From Emmonsiellopsis sp. PD_33 (taxonomy: Eukaryota > Ascomycota > Eurotiomycetes > Onygenales > Ajellomycetaceae): a stretch of 64,000 nucleotides of DNA. The notes under the pieces were generated by a model that saw nothing but the letters and a program-made list of their open reading frames with translations, searched no databases and was not told where the DNA came from. Of the stretch, positions 10,816 through 21,082 are shown piece by piece. Position 1 is the first letter of the stretch. The number at the start of each line of letters is the position of its first letter. The position numbers were made by a program, and so were the translations under genes. The DNA is taken from the NCBI GenBank assembly GCA_032988165.1, contig JANTQF010000044.1:1-64000 (forward strand). Reading direction: 5' to 3'.

Positions 10816-12649
10816 TCATAGGCAGGTGTGGGAACCAAAAATCTCGTCACAAACCTCATTCTTGCAGCAGCCCAAGAAACAAGTGCGACACCAGTTTTCC
10901 GATGTCGCTTCTATGCCACATACGAAACACCACTGCGGCATTGTCCCTGCTTTCTCGGCTTCTGCACTCAACTTTGCCCGATGGCTTTTGCTTCGTGGAC
11001 CAAACAAGTGGATGTCTAGGGCTTCGCGGTCTGCGTTCAGAGCATCAAGTTTGGGCAACCAGCGAACCCATGGACATTGCCTCCTGATCCCCGCCATAAC
11101 ATGCATTCGCATGGAAGCGTCTCTGCCAATCACTAGAATGGAGCCTAGCCCTTTTACAGGCTCGCCTGGGCAGTATGTGTGGATGGCATTGCGGAAGGTC
11201 TGCCCGATTTTTAGGCTCCTTTGCATCCAGTTCTCAGATTGTGCCGTATAGAGGACCCCCAGGGCCTCCAGCAGAACTGGGATTGTCACTGGTCGACTCA
11301 CCAGTGCGCGCCAGTACCTGATAGTCTGTTGGATATCCTCTTCCTTTACGAAGCCTAGAGGGCGAGTCAAGGGGCCATCAAAGTTGATTGCGATGCCACT
11401 GGCCCCCAGTCCTTTGCCAAACGCGACCAGGTCTGGGTTTCCAACCCCGTACTCACTTCGTTGGAATGCAAATGGCGCTCCACATCTTATGGCAGTGAGG
11501 GCTTCGTCAACGATTAACCAGAGCTTGTTTTCCGCACAGCATGTCTGGAGCAGTTTGAACCGCTCTGGAGGGAGAACAGAGCCGTTCTCCGTGCTAACCA
11601 TATCAACCACCACTGCAATACAGCCTTCCCTTTTTGCTTGTGCCAGGGATTCACTCAGGGTCTCCCGCGGCATGTCGTCATCGGTGGAAACCACGACAGG
11701 TTTGGGACCAGAGGCGATGATCTGTACCTCCCATTCTTTCGAGGCATGGGCCTTTTCCGAGTAAAGAACTCTAATGATTAGATACGGTTGCCTTCTAGGA
11801 TGTGTGCGTCGCTGTCCCAACCCTAGTACTCACAAGAGGACCAAACGCCGCCCCATACAATCCCTGAACAACCGCGAACTTGGGATGCTCAACATGCAGC
11901 TGATCCCATCCCAGATAATCCAATACGAACTGCTGGATTTTCCTCCCATCTTCCGTGGATGACGAACTTGGAGCCAAAGCCGCATTGTCCAGAACAAGGG
12001 GGCTGGAGGCGCATGTATTCAGGATTAGGCTGGCAACAGTGGTTGGGAGCAGTGCGTCGCTGACATGGGCGTGCAGGGATATTGGATAGTATCCCTTGAA
12101 GAAGTCCCGGAAGAGGAGGGTATATTCCCTGAGCAGGTTATGGTAGCTCCGTCGAACGCCGGTTGGATCCCGCCCATACTGTTCCCACAGATGGCGCATT
12201 CGTTCATGCTTCACGACGCTCTGACTAGAGTAGTTGCATCCCCAGGAGTTGTGAAGATCGTGGTCTGGTAGTGATTCCGGTGGTACGCGGTCTGTGGCGT
12301 CACTGTTCACTCGGAGCGGCGGAAATAGTACTCTTGATAATGCTGAAGATAGCCAGAGGGCCATTGCAAATGATATAGTTGGTATTCCCGATAAAAACAG
12401 ATGTAGAGATGCTACAAAGGGACACAAGATGGGGGGCTGTGGTGCTGGCTTTGGTAATTTCATAGAGAGGGTACCCTGAGATATACATCCATCCATCCCC
12501 CCCTTCCCGAGAGATATCAGAATATGAACGATTTCTGGTAAATCTAACCTGCCCAGAGATGCAGAAATCCTGGTTGTTAACATGTTCATGCGCTCAACGC
12601 TCAACATTTGAATTTCTGCTCGCCCGGCAGACATCCTTGCCACCACCAT
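10816..12649 (-). CDS. PLP-dependent aminotransferase-like protein with Cys-rich C-terminal tail
   Basis: Exon 1 is 11834-12649. Exon 2 ends at 10816 and most likely starts at 11751 (acceptor GGAAAAG, which keeps frame), giving about 583 residues. A better-looking acceptor at about 11778 would break the frame, so this junction is uncertain. The C-terminal half resembles fold-type I PLP enzymes. LIVDEALTAIRCG holds the Asp that contacts the pyridine nitrogen (about D354), and FGKGLGASG holds the Schiff-base Lys (about K385), with class III-like spacing. A hydrophobic segment lies near residues 80-110. The last 40 residues hold nine cysteines (CFVCGIEATSENWC, RTCFLGCC, then two more), which look like a metal-binding module not usual for aminotransferases. 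Substrate unknown. The choice of start is weak because several Met codons occur near the N terminus. Confidence 0.65.
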
Positions 12650-14054
12650 CCAGTTATCATTGAATCCGCAACAGACCCGTGAGAGTTTGATTTTTATATT
12701 TTGATCTTCTTATTCTTCTCTTCTTTTTCTTTTTCTGTTTTTTCTCAGGCCGGGCAGTTGCATGTAGCTCACTAACTCCTAGTAACTACTACTATAAATC
12801 ACTCTGTTGCCCGACAGCAGAAAAATAGAAAGGGAACCCAATGAAATTCTAATATCCATGTCTGGTATCCACAGAATTCTCAATTTTTGCTCTGATACAT
12901 GAAGAATGGCTATGGGACAGTGATTACTTGGATTTCTCCTTGATTTCTAACCGGGCCAGCAGCTGCCAACTCACCGGCTGACAATAACAAACAGGGTTGA
13001 GATGCATAGATACTAGTATGAGCTAGTTGATTGGCATATCCGCGTGTTCAAGACCGAGGTATTGCAGATAGTTTGATATTGAATTCTTCAAGGGGGGGGG
13101 GGGATAATAGGATGTTACCAGGATGGAGAGAGATGATTTCTTTCTTTCTTTCTTTTTTTTTTACATCCTAGATACTAATGTTATCCGTTCAGACTTACCT
13201 CCCAGCTAAGACAAACCCCTCCCGAAAGAAAAGCAAGATCAAAAATATGCCATCAACCGGAAGATCCAAAGCAGCACATCATCCCTGGCGTTGATGTTGC
13301 TGGCCCATCCACCTATCCATCCATGCATGCATGCATACTACTCGTAGTTTAGGTTTGGACAACAGGCACTATGTTGGGTTCCGGGAGTCCACAGTCCTTA
13401 CGTTGAACATGGCGGCTTTCATTCTAAAACTATTGGTATGTGACCATGCTGTTGCTTTTGCCCTGGAAGCTTAGATTCTGTTCTTGGAAAGTAGTGTCAT
13501 TTATGCTTAGGAGTATGAAATGTATAAAAAAAGAGGAAACACCCCTTCTATGCATCTAGGTCATTTTTGTATATACATTTGGAAAAAAACCCCTAACTAC
13601 ATGCTTGTCATCTGAATAATAAAATGGTTATACTACTAGTATACATACATACATTTTCAACAGGCTCTTGGGGTGACTTGGGGGAGCCCTAATTGCTTAA
13701 TTGGTTTTGAAACTACTAGTAACCACCCCTATTTTTTATACACCAGGGAATTCAAATATTGAGCACTCGAGTAAACTTTGACAAGGTTAGCACGGCAGTC
13801 TTGCAAAACTGAATGTACTGCAGCTTACCTCTCCAGGGTTTGTGAAGTCATTCCACTTGCTGTGGTGGTCTTCGACATGATCTATTACATATACCCGAGC
13901 GACAGTATCTCCGGTCTTATTTCCCTAGATATTCGGCCTGGTTAGGGTGATATAACAAAATAACTACTTAAAAAATGTTTTGATTCCGGGACAATTGCAA
14001 GGGGCTTTCAATTTAATGAGCCGTCTCTCGGCCTGGTGCGAATAAATCCACTGA
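12650..14054. other. Intergenic stretch with simple repeats
   Basis: No full gene is seen. It contains a pyrimidine tract just upstream of the PLP-like gene (about 12705-12745), a G run near 13094-13103, a TTTC/T-rich run near 13138-13162 and a GCAT repeat near 13321-13337. One short coding-like stretch is listed separately. Confidence 0.5.
13787..13924 (-). other. Possible orphan or 3' exon
   Basis: After an acceptor-like TATCTAG, 46 codons read openly to a TAA. The peptide starts GNKTGDTVARVYVIDHVED and continues with KWNDFTNPGE, and looks coding rather than random. It could be an alternative last exon of the reductase just upstream (its last codons contain GTAAGC, a usable donor, in the right phase) or the remnant of another gene. 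I do not recognise the sequence. Confidence 0.25.
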
Positions 14055-15098
14055 CTAGATGCTTACTACCACCTTCTTGCCTGGTGTACGCTTCGTAGTT
14101 TCAAGGGCAGCCTGGATAGATTCAAGGCCATTTCCGCTAATTAACGGATCGGGAGCTATGTGGTACTTCCCTGCGTTAAGCGCATGCGGTAAGAAATCTT
14201 CGTAGACCATCTTCCCTACGTTTTTCCCCTCGTCCTCGCCTTCTAACCCCCGGATGTGAACTGCCTCGACGGCCTTTGCTGCCACACCGGGCGGCACCCA
14301 GTCATCTTCGAACTCATCGATCGTTGACGTTACCGTTTTAACTCCGTTGATTTGAGAGACTGCATCGGCAGTCTGCTTAAACGTCTTTTCCGTTCCAATC
14401 GCATCCAAGGCACCAGCGAGCGTCCTGCCTTGAAACGCCTCCTTTAGCTTGTCGATTACGGACCCGTCATTATAGTCCACGGCCTGAACTGCACCCAGTC
14501 GTTTCACGGCGTCGAAGCTTCTCGGCGAGGCGGTGACAATGACATCGCACCCAGCAGCCACTGCTAGCTGGATAGCATTGCTGCCGACGCTACTCGTTCC
14601 TCCCCAGATCAGTACGGTTGTAGATGTTTTGGCGGGGTTCAAACTGGGCTTGGGAAGTGCCAAACAGTCCTCTTGAAATAACGCGGCCGATGCAGTTGAC
14701 ACTCCCAAGGGAAGTACGGCTGCACTTTCAAAGGATAGGGATGGCGGAATGGGTGATGCCATGTTTGAAAAGAGAACGGTGTAGTTTTGGAACCCGGCGT
14801 GCCGTTCATCATCCGTTGCGAAACTCAGGGCGTGGCCGAGGACGCGATCCCCTATGCTGAACCGAGTGACTTCGCTGCCCACGTCGACTACTTCGCCGGC
14901 AACATCCACGCCCAGAATCAAGGGGTATTTGAACGTCGTCCAGGGGAAGTCTTGCATTTTCCAGTCGATTTGGTTGATGGCAACAGCGGCATTCTTGACC
15001 ACGATTTCTTGTTCTTCCGGATATCTGTCCTCGGCTTCCTTCACCCAAAGGGGTTTCTTCTTGTGTCCCGTAAGAAAAGACGCGTAGTTCGTAGACAT
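14055..15098 (-). CDS. Medium-chain (zinc-free) reductase, quinone oxidoreductase/enoyl reductase-like
   Basis: A single 347-residue exon from ATG. It has the MDR arrangement: an N-terminal GroES-like half with LGVDVAGEVVDVGSEV and IGDRVLG, then a Rossmann half with IWGGTSSVGSNAIQLAVAAG (NADPH-binding Gly motif) and a mobile RLGAVQAVDY segment. The zinc-binding Cys/His set of classical alcohol dehydrogenases is absent. This is the family of zeta-crystallin-like reductases and of the trans-acting enoyl reductases in some fungal polyketide clusters. The PKS in this window has its own intact-looking ER domain, so a trans-ER role is not required; it may reduce another enone or quinone. Length is normal for the family. 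Confidence 0.87.
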   Translation of the reverse strand: MSTNYASFLTGHKKKPLWVKEAEDRYPEEQEIVVKNAAVAINQIDWKMQDFPWTTFKYPLILGVDVAGEVVDVGSEVTRFSIGDRVLGHALSFATDDERHAGFQNYTVLFSNMASPIPPSLSFESAAVLPLGVSTASAALFQEDCLALPKPSLNPAKTSTTVLIWGGTSSVGSNAIQLAVAAGCDVIVTASPRSFDAVKRLGAVQAVDYNDGSVIDKLKEAFQGRTLAGALDAIGTEKTFKQTADAVSQINGVKTVTSTIDEFEDDWVPPGVAAKAVEAVHIRGLEGEDEGKNVGKMVYEDFLPHALNAGKYHIAPDPLISGNGLESIQAALETTKRTPGKKVVVSI

Positions 15099-16102
15099 CT
15101 TTTAGCTGGGTATGGGGGAATGGAAACCGCCGTGGTTAGCGGAGAAGACCGAATGCTTTCCCACCAGCACTGGGATGGGATGACAGCCTTTTTGCTCGAG
15201 CATCTTCCCATTAACTACCCCACGCGTCAGTAATGGAATATTTTGCAAAAAGGGAGCCTGAGTGGTCCTTGTTGTCAAGTTGCAAGGGGTCTTAAATTGG
15301 TTACGAGCAGTGAGGATTATCAGCCCAGCGCTTGACATTGTGATTTTCGAAAAAAGGATGAAAAAAGAAAAGGCAGGCAGCTAGTTAAATAACTAACCCA
15401 CCAGTTAACTAACCTTGTACAGACTGCTTCATTCGACATCCTCTCCAGCCACCGCGGCTCATAACCTGTCATTGGATGCTGCGGGAGCTTTGAGTTCCCC
15501 CTTTTCCCGCCCTCTGGCAGCAATGCTTGTTATGACATTGCAAACTCGGCGGGAAACTTGGGCTGCAAGCGTCTTTGGCCTCTATCAACATTGCGAGCAA
15601 CATATCAGTCCTCGATCTTCGTCACCGAGGTCTACCATGTATCATTGCTGTGACAATACCCCTCCACTGCGCCCCTTGTGCATCACCAATATTGGTTCCT
15701 GCAAAGACCCGGATGCTGCTTTCACTTAGAGAATATTACTGCTGAGAAGCCTGATAGACGATTGAGCGTTTGACAGGTAATAATGCATTGAGTCAAAGGA
15801 ATCATTGGTCTGATGAAGTATCGCAAAATACTTTCACGCCCGGCAGGTCCTGCAAGCCCCTATTCGCGGTGCTCTGATGTGTCTATGCATCCTAGCGGGT
15901 CACTAAATCACTAAATATTGTGTTAGACGAAGGTTCTGATTCCACCGTTTTCCGAATCTTTAACTCATAATGACTACGCGAGGAATATCCCAGTCCGTCG
16001 TCCCTATTCCTCCCTAGACCTATCTCCAGGACAATAGTCCAAAGCCTCCAGGACGGCCTTCCAATTATCCCTCCCACACACAACGCAATAACGCTACTCA
16101 AC
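15099..16102. other. Divergent intergenic region
   Basis: About 1 kb between the reductase (minus strand) and the ankyrin-vWA gene (plus strand), so it should hold both promoters. I see no further gene. Confidence 0.55.
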
Positions 16103-17940
16103 ATGTCGATATGGACGGCTGCCCAGAGCGGGAAGCTGACCAAAGGGATGCTGCTGGATTTCCTGGATCAGGATCGTGATATTCTGAATCGTGAAGACGC
16201 ATCTGGCATCACTCCGCTAGGATATGCCTTGCTGAAGGGAAAGGCGTCTGTGGTGAAACTCCTCCTGGACAACAACAGCGACCCAGACAAGCCGATGGGG
16301 GAATCCATCGATTTCCCGGACGGAAGAACGCCTATATACCTCGCCTCGATCGCAAAGCCACCCAATCCGCGCATGGTCCAGCTGCTTCTCGAGAAGGGTA
16401 CAAAGACTGTCGACCAACCCATCGCAGCGTATAAAAATGAAACCCCCCTGATGGCTGCCATTTCTAGGACAAAGAATCCAGAAATCGTCAAGTTACTCGT
16501 CAACAAAGGAGCTTCACCGGATGCGAAGAATTCTGATGGTAAAACCGCGCGTGATTTAGCAGATGCACTGTCAGACCCGTCGACCAAGAAGAAGATCAAA
16601 GACGCTCTCGAACCAACTCTTAAAAAGGGCGGAGGTAGAGGCGGTCTTCAGAGCTACATGACCAAGTGGGTGGTTGGCGTACTCAGCAGGTTCAAATCTT
16701 GGAAAACTCTCGGCTTCATTTTCAAGTCTGCCTCCCAGTATTTCCTCAATATTGCTCCACGAGCCAGTTTTTACCCCGAGGAGGTAAGGGAGATCCCCCT
16801 GAAACAAGAATCTCGCATTCCGAAGACTAAGGTTGATATTTGCCATAGGAGATTGAGGAGAGAGAACCCCAAACGGCCGCAGATTTCAAAGTCAATTTGG
16901 AGAATGTAGTGAATAGCGAAGGCCTTGGAAGATTCTTCCCTCCCGGAAGTACATACTTGAATGAAGTAGCCCAAAAAGCCATCTCTCTTAAAGATGATCC
17001 CGATAATCGGCTGAACTCACCCAGTCAACTTAAGGGTCTTGCTACCATGGCTCTATACCAGCCCATCCTCTATTGCGGTAATCATCAAACCCTTTCATTC
17101 ATCATGGTGTGAGAGCAAAACCCAGAGGCTAAAACCAAGAATATATCAGATGACAGCGCCTCGATGGGGGTAAAGGAAAATAGTGACTCGGTAGGGGAAG
17201 ACCGCTGGACGAAACAGAGAGAAATCGTCAAGCGCATCACCGATGTTGCAACTCGAGCGGACCCAAATAACAGAGGTGTTTATTTTCGCTTGATCAATAG
17301 ATACACTCCCAATGCCGACAATCTCGATGGCAAGGCAGTAGAGCAGATACTACTCAGCCGTACTCCAGATTGTAGTACTCCACTTGGAACAAAACTCAGG
17401 GAACGAATTCTTAACCCAGTCATTTTCGAACCTTTGAATGCTGGAAAGCGGTTGGAACGCCCATATCTAATCATGATTATCACCGATGGATGCCCATATG
17501 GCGAGGATGAGGATGAACTGCGCAAAGCGATACTGGAATGTAGCAGCTTCCTTGGGAGCAAGGGTTATAGAAAAGATGGTAAGTAACTACTAGCTAAACA
17601 CTCAACCTATAATTCCTAGCACACGTTCAATCGCATTAAGAATCCGTAGCTAATATCCACCTAGCGGTCCGATTCTGCCTGTGTCAAATCGGAACAGACG
17701 ACGACGCAAAAGTCTTTATGAACAAGTTGGATATGGATGATCAAGTTTTGGAAGTGCTTTACAGGACATCGGGTAAGGAGGCCACATGGTCCCCGCCCCC
17801 CCTTTTTTTTTTTAATTCCAATTCCTAGTCTAGATAGCTTATGTATGACAACTTGGGATTAGAACTCCTGGATGCGCGGTACGATGAACTCAGACAGAAC
17901 GAAGCTGAATTGGAGGATTGGGTGAGCACACACACACACA

Positions 17941-17978
<38 letters not shown>

Positions 17979-18097
17979 ATTTTTATTTTTCTTTCATTTT
18001 TTCTTTCATTTGAGCTTTTCTGGATTTCGATGCTAATCAGGTTACTTAGTTACTCGCAATGTTGCTCTCTCCCGTGCAGGTTTTGAACGCTGAATAA
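16103..18097 (+). CDS. Ankyrin-repeat and von Willebrand factor A domain protein
   Basis: Six exons fit splice consensus and frame: 16103-16783, 16849-17077, 17150-17578, 17665-17772, 17863-17921 and 18080-18097, giving 507 residues. Residues about 25-160 hold ankyrin repeats (GITPLGYALLKGKASVVKLL, NETPLMAAI, PEIVKLLVNKGASPDA). A Lys-rich linker and a hydrophobic segment follow. From about residue 230 the protein matches a fungal vWA arrangement: FFPPGSTYLNEVAQKA, then the MIDAS motif YCDDSASM (DxSxS intact, with Ala where Gly is usual), then IMIITDGCPYGED, and AVRFCLCQIG. The product is probably intracellular and may bind partners through both modules; its actual role is unknown. The next gene downstream looks like a shortened relative. 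The fifth junction (acceptor GGGATTAG) was chosen because it alone keeps frame. Confidence 0.78.
17927..17977 (+). repeat. CA/CT microsatellite inside an intron
   Basis: An uninterrupted (CA)n run passes into a (CT)n run and then a T-rich pyrimidine tract. It starts five bases into the last intron of the ankyrin-vWA gene, right after the donor GTGAGC. The acceptor CGTGCAG is about 100 bases further on. Confidence 0.9.
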
Positions 18098-19200
18098 AAC
18101 TGGTCATCCAAGTAGTGGCCCCGCGGTCATGCTTCATCTCACAGATATATATATATATATATATTTCAACTTCGAAGGCTGCGCTTCTGGGAGGCAGAGC
18201 AAGAACCTGTCCTGCTAGTTAGTAGTGGTTAAATACCGCGGAACATTTAGTTGTAACCAGAAAATGCAGGGTACGAATTCAAACTCCAAGGGGTAAAAGT
18301 GTCTGTGTATGAGCAATAAACCCCTGAGTTTTTTTTTGTCCCCAAGTAGAAAGGAATCATGGAAAGAGTCGGGTCTCTTCAGAGCTGGATTCTACTATGT
18401 ATGAAAAGGGGTAGATCAGATTGGCTAGGTTGATCCGCCAAGGCCAGTCCAGGGTTGGTAACGAAACTCGGGCCGTATGCTCCCAAATGGACGGTTTCTA
18501 ATGTGGCTAGCTGGGGCCTCGGGGAGATGCATCATGCAAGCAGATTCATGCGGGACATGTTGACGTTGGGCACGAATCCACCTCCACCACACCTTGGCGC
18601 TATCGCTGTTCTTCGCCAACTGGGATAGTTAAATGATCCCCCCTACCGTTTGCGGACAAGGTTCTGAGCGCCAAAGAATGACCCAGTTACTTTACTATAT
18701 GCACATACAGACATATATCCATTGCGGCACTGTCACCAATTGGGGCCATTCATACCCCAACATGAAGGCGGGGCGAAAATTCCAGAGGACAGGCGGGGTA
18801 TTGGGACAATATCCAGTTGACCTGAATCCTTGCCTGCCGGCTTTCCGTTGAGTCCGATGGAATCATCTGAGCTGAACTCGTTTGAAAATTTCGAGGAGTA
18901 GGTAGCGTTCCGGGCTTCAGGGGCATAGGCTCCCTGGACACGCCTGACCTTGGGGCCCAATCTCTTGAATAATGCGCTGTGAAAAGACGATTTCCTGCCC
19001 TTTCCGGACAATTTGGCCTGTCCCGGTTTGATTGGTTCTGGTGTAGGAAGACAATGTCAGTTTTTTACGACAAAACTGAACGCTCACTTCCCCTGGCCGT
19101 ATATCAGTCAAGTAGCGCTTCTCCCAAGAATATCCAAAACACTCCAATAAACGAAACTACGAGTTTATTTCAGACGCGGACCTAGTTAGTGCCCTCGAAA
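18098..19200. other. Intergenic region with an AT microsatellite
   Basis: A (TA)n run lies near 18143-18164. No gene is supported in the rest. The upstream part serves as 3' flank of the ankyrin-vWA gene and the last several hundred bases as promoter of the short ankyrin gene. Confidence 0.5.
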
Positions 19201-19899
19201 ATGACTCTCCACAGCGATGCCGCGACCGGAGTGCTGACAAGAACGACGCTGGCCTCCTACCTCCACAGCAGCGATATCAACAAGCCGAGCGAAGAAAGGG
19301 GCAAGGGTACCATCGGCTTCACCGCGCTTGCTTTGGCAGCAAGAAACGGGCACGTCGACGTCGTCCGGCTTCTCCTCAATCACGGCGCCCGCGTGGATGC
19401 CCTCTCAAGCGAAAACCAAACCCCCCTGTGGATCGTGACCAGCCGGGGACGGGGCCACCGCAGAGCCAAAGTTGTCGAGCTCTTACTGCAGCGCGGCGCC
19501 AATGCTAGATACTCTTATATCATGCTCGACAACGACACGAAACCTCTCGAGAACGAGTTGATGAACCTGAGAGACCCAGATGTGATCCAGCTGCTTGTGG
19601 AAGCGAACGGTACCACAGCCAGGTCCGAGAAGCTCGCGGCTGCGGCTGCCAACCTCGCAATCGACGATGCCATGACCTCTACCCGACAACGAAGAAAGCT
19701 GCGCACTGCAAGCGTTAACCTCGTTTCGGCGTTTCTTATCTTCGTCCTCACTGTTATTGACAACGCCGCATTCACGAGACTGGTGCTCAAGATCTTTGCC
19801 ATTACTACTCAAGAGAGCGACATTGATCCCGCCCTAGAGGAGCAGCAATCAGGTTCGAGCAGCACTGTGGGGGAGGTAGGAGTGGTCGGGCTTGACTAG
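19201..19899 (+). CDS. Short ankyrin-repeat protein with a hydrophobic segment
   Basis: A single exon of 232 residues from the ATG at 19201. Residues 25-110 are ankyrin repeats (FTALALAARNGHVDVVRLLL, NHGARVDA, AKVVELLLQRGANA). A degenerate third or fourth repeat follows (DPDVIQLLVEANG), then an Ala-rich helix and a hydrophobic stretch (SAFLIFVLTVIDNAAF) that could be a membrane anchor. Order and spacing resemble the N-terminal part of the ankyrin-vWA protein 1 kb upstream, but there is no vWA part here or downstream. It looks like a truncated tandem paralogue or a partner protein. Function unknown. Confidence 0.7.
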   Translation: MTLHSDAATGVLTRTTLASYLHSSDINKPSEERGKGTIGFTALALAARNGHVDVVRLLLNHGARVDALSSENQTPLWIVTSRGRGHRRAKVVELLLQRGANARYSYIMLDNDTKPLENELMNLRDPDVIQLLVEANGTTARSEKLAAAAANLAIDDAMTSTRQRRKLRTASVNLVSAFLIFVLTVIDNAAFTRLVLKIFAITTQESDIDPALEEQQSGSSSTVGEVGVVGLD

Positions 19900-21082
19900 C
19901 TGGTGATGAGGGCACCGTGGAGTAGTTGGTAATTCTGCGAGGAGAACGAGGCGCAGAATATGACGGGCATGGTGGTCCTATGAACCTCTTTAGTTAGACC
20001 CTAGTTGATAGCCGTCGTTCTAACTTCAAATTGGAACCCAAAGTTGATAGATCCATTGCGCTAAAACCCCCGTGTTGCAATGATTCTTGGATGTTTACTG
20101 ATATTTGTGTGGAAAACCCACAATATCAATGTCAACCACATACTGCATTGCATAACCCTCTCAAAGATCCAAAGAATTAGTTAGCATATTTGCCGAACTA
20201 TGCGACAAAATATTTCAAAGTCGGATTATTTAGGTAGCATGCAGTCCCTTAACCAACCAGTTGTATGAACACTTGGCGAACCATCTCCCATGAAAGACAA
20301 CTAGCATTTGGGCAGACTGAGAATAGAGTTCGGATGCATGTATGTCTGTATCGTCCGCAGAACTCTGCGCCCTCGCGCCCTCAGCATCCTAATCCCCGGT
20401 CAATATAGGCATCCACGTATTCTGCACTAGGAAGAAAGAATACTTACACTCGCAAGGAAGCTCGCTATTGTCCATAATGTAACTGCAACTTGCAGCAGGA
20501 TTATCCTCATGGTATGCTTCCCAGCGGCTGTTTTTTGAAGGGCTTGCATGATAACTATGCGACTGGGCATCGTCCAAGTTGAAAAGAAAAAAGGAAGAGG
20601 ACGGGGCTGGGAAGAGGGTAGGTTGTGGTTGGCGTTTTGATGTCAACCACACTCCAAAAAGTTTCCCCTCCGCTGCAAGTTGGCCCAAGTCACAACCTGA
20701 AATTGAATCTAATCGAATCAATCGGACCGAAGGAGAAATGCCAAGGGCTAGTCACCAGCACCTTGATGTTCATGGGCGGACCGTGACAGATCCAATTATT
20801 CATAGCATTCCTTCTTGTGGTGTGTCCGCGAGCGATATCTGTGTACTTTGCTATGCGAGAAATTTCTGCGTTATTTTATTGTGCTATTGATTGGAGGGAT
20901 CAACTCCACCTGATAAATAAGTCACTGACTATAATTATGCCTTTTGTATGCGTTTTAATAGCATTGGTAGCTATTAGCTCCTCGTACATACATCGGAGGG
21001 AAAATGAGCGCTGGACTATATAATGCAAATATACCCGGAACGCGAGGCGGCGGTAAATTAACAAGGGGCCTGGAAGGAGAGC
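19900..21082. other. Intergenic region
   Basis: Convergent 3' flanks of the short ankyrin gene (+) and the tyrosinase gene (-). I see no gene here; the open frames on both strands overlap without coding features. Confidence 0.5.

Noticed and set aside
11761..11834. Acceptor TCATTAG at about 11778 for the PLP-like gene
   Set aside because: Good consensus, but it puts the conserved PLP-binding half out of frame with exon 1.
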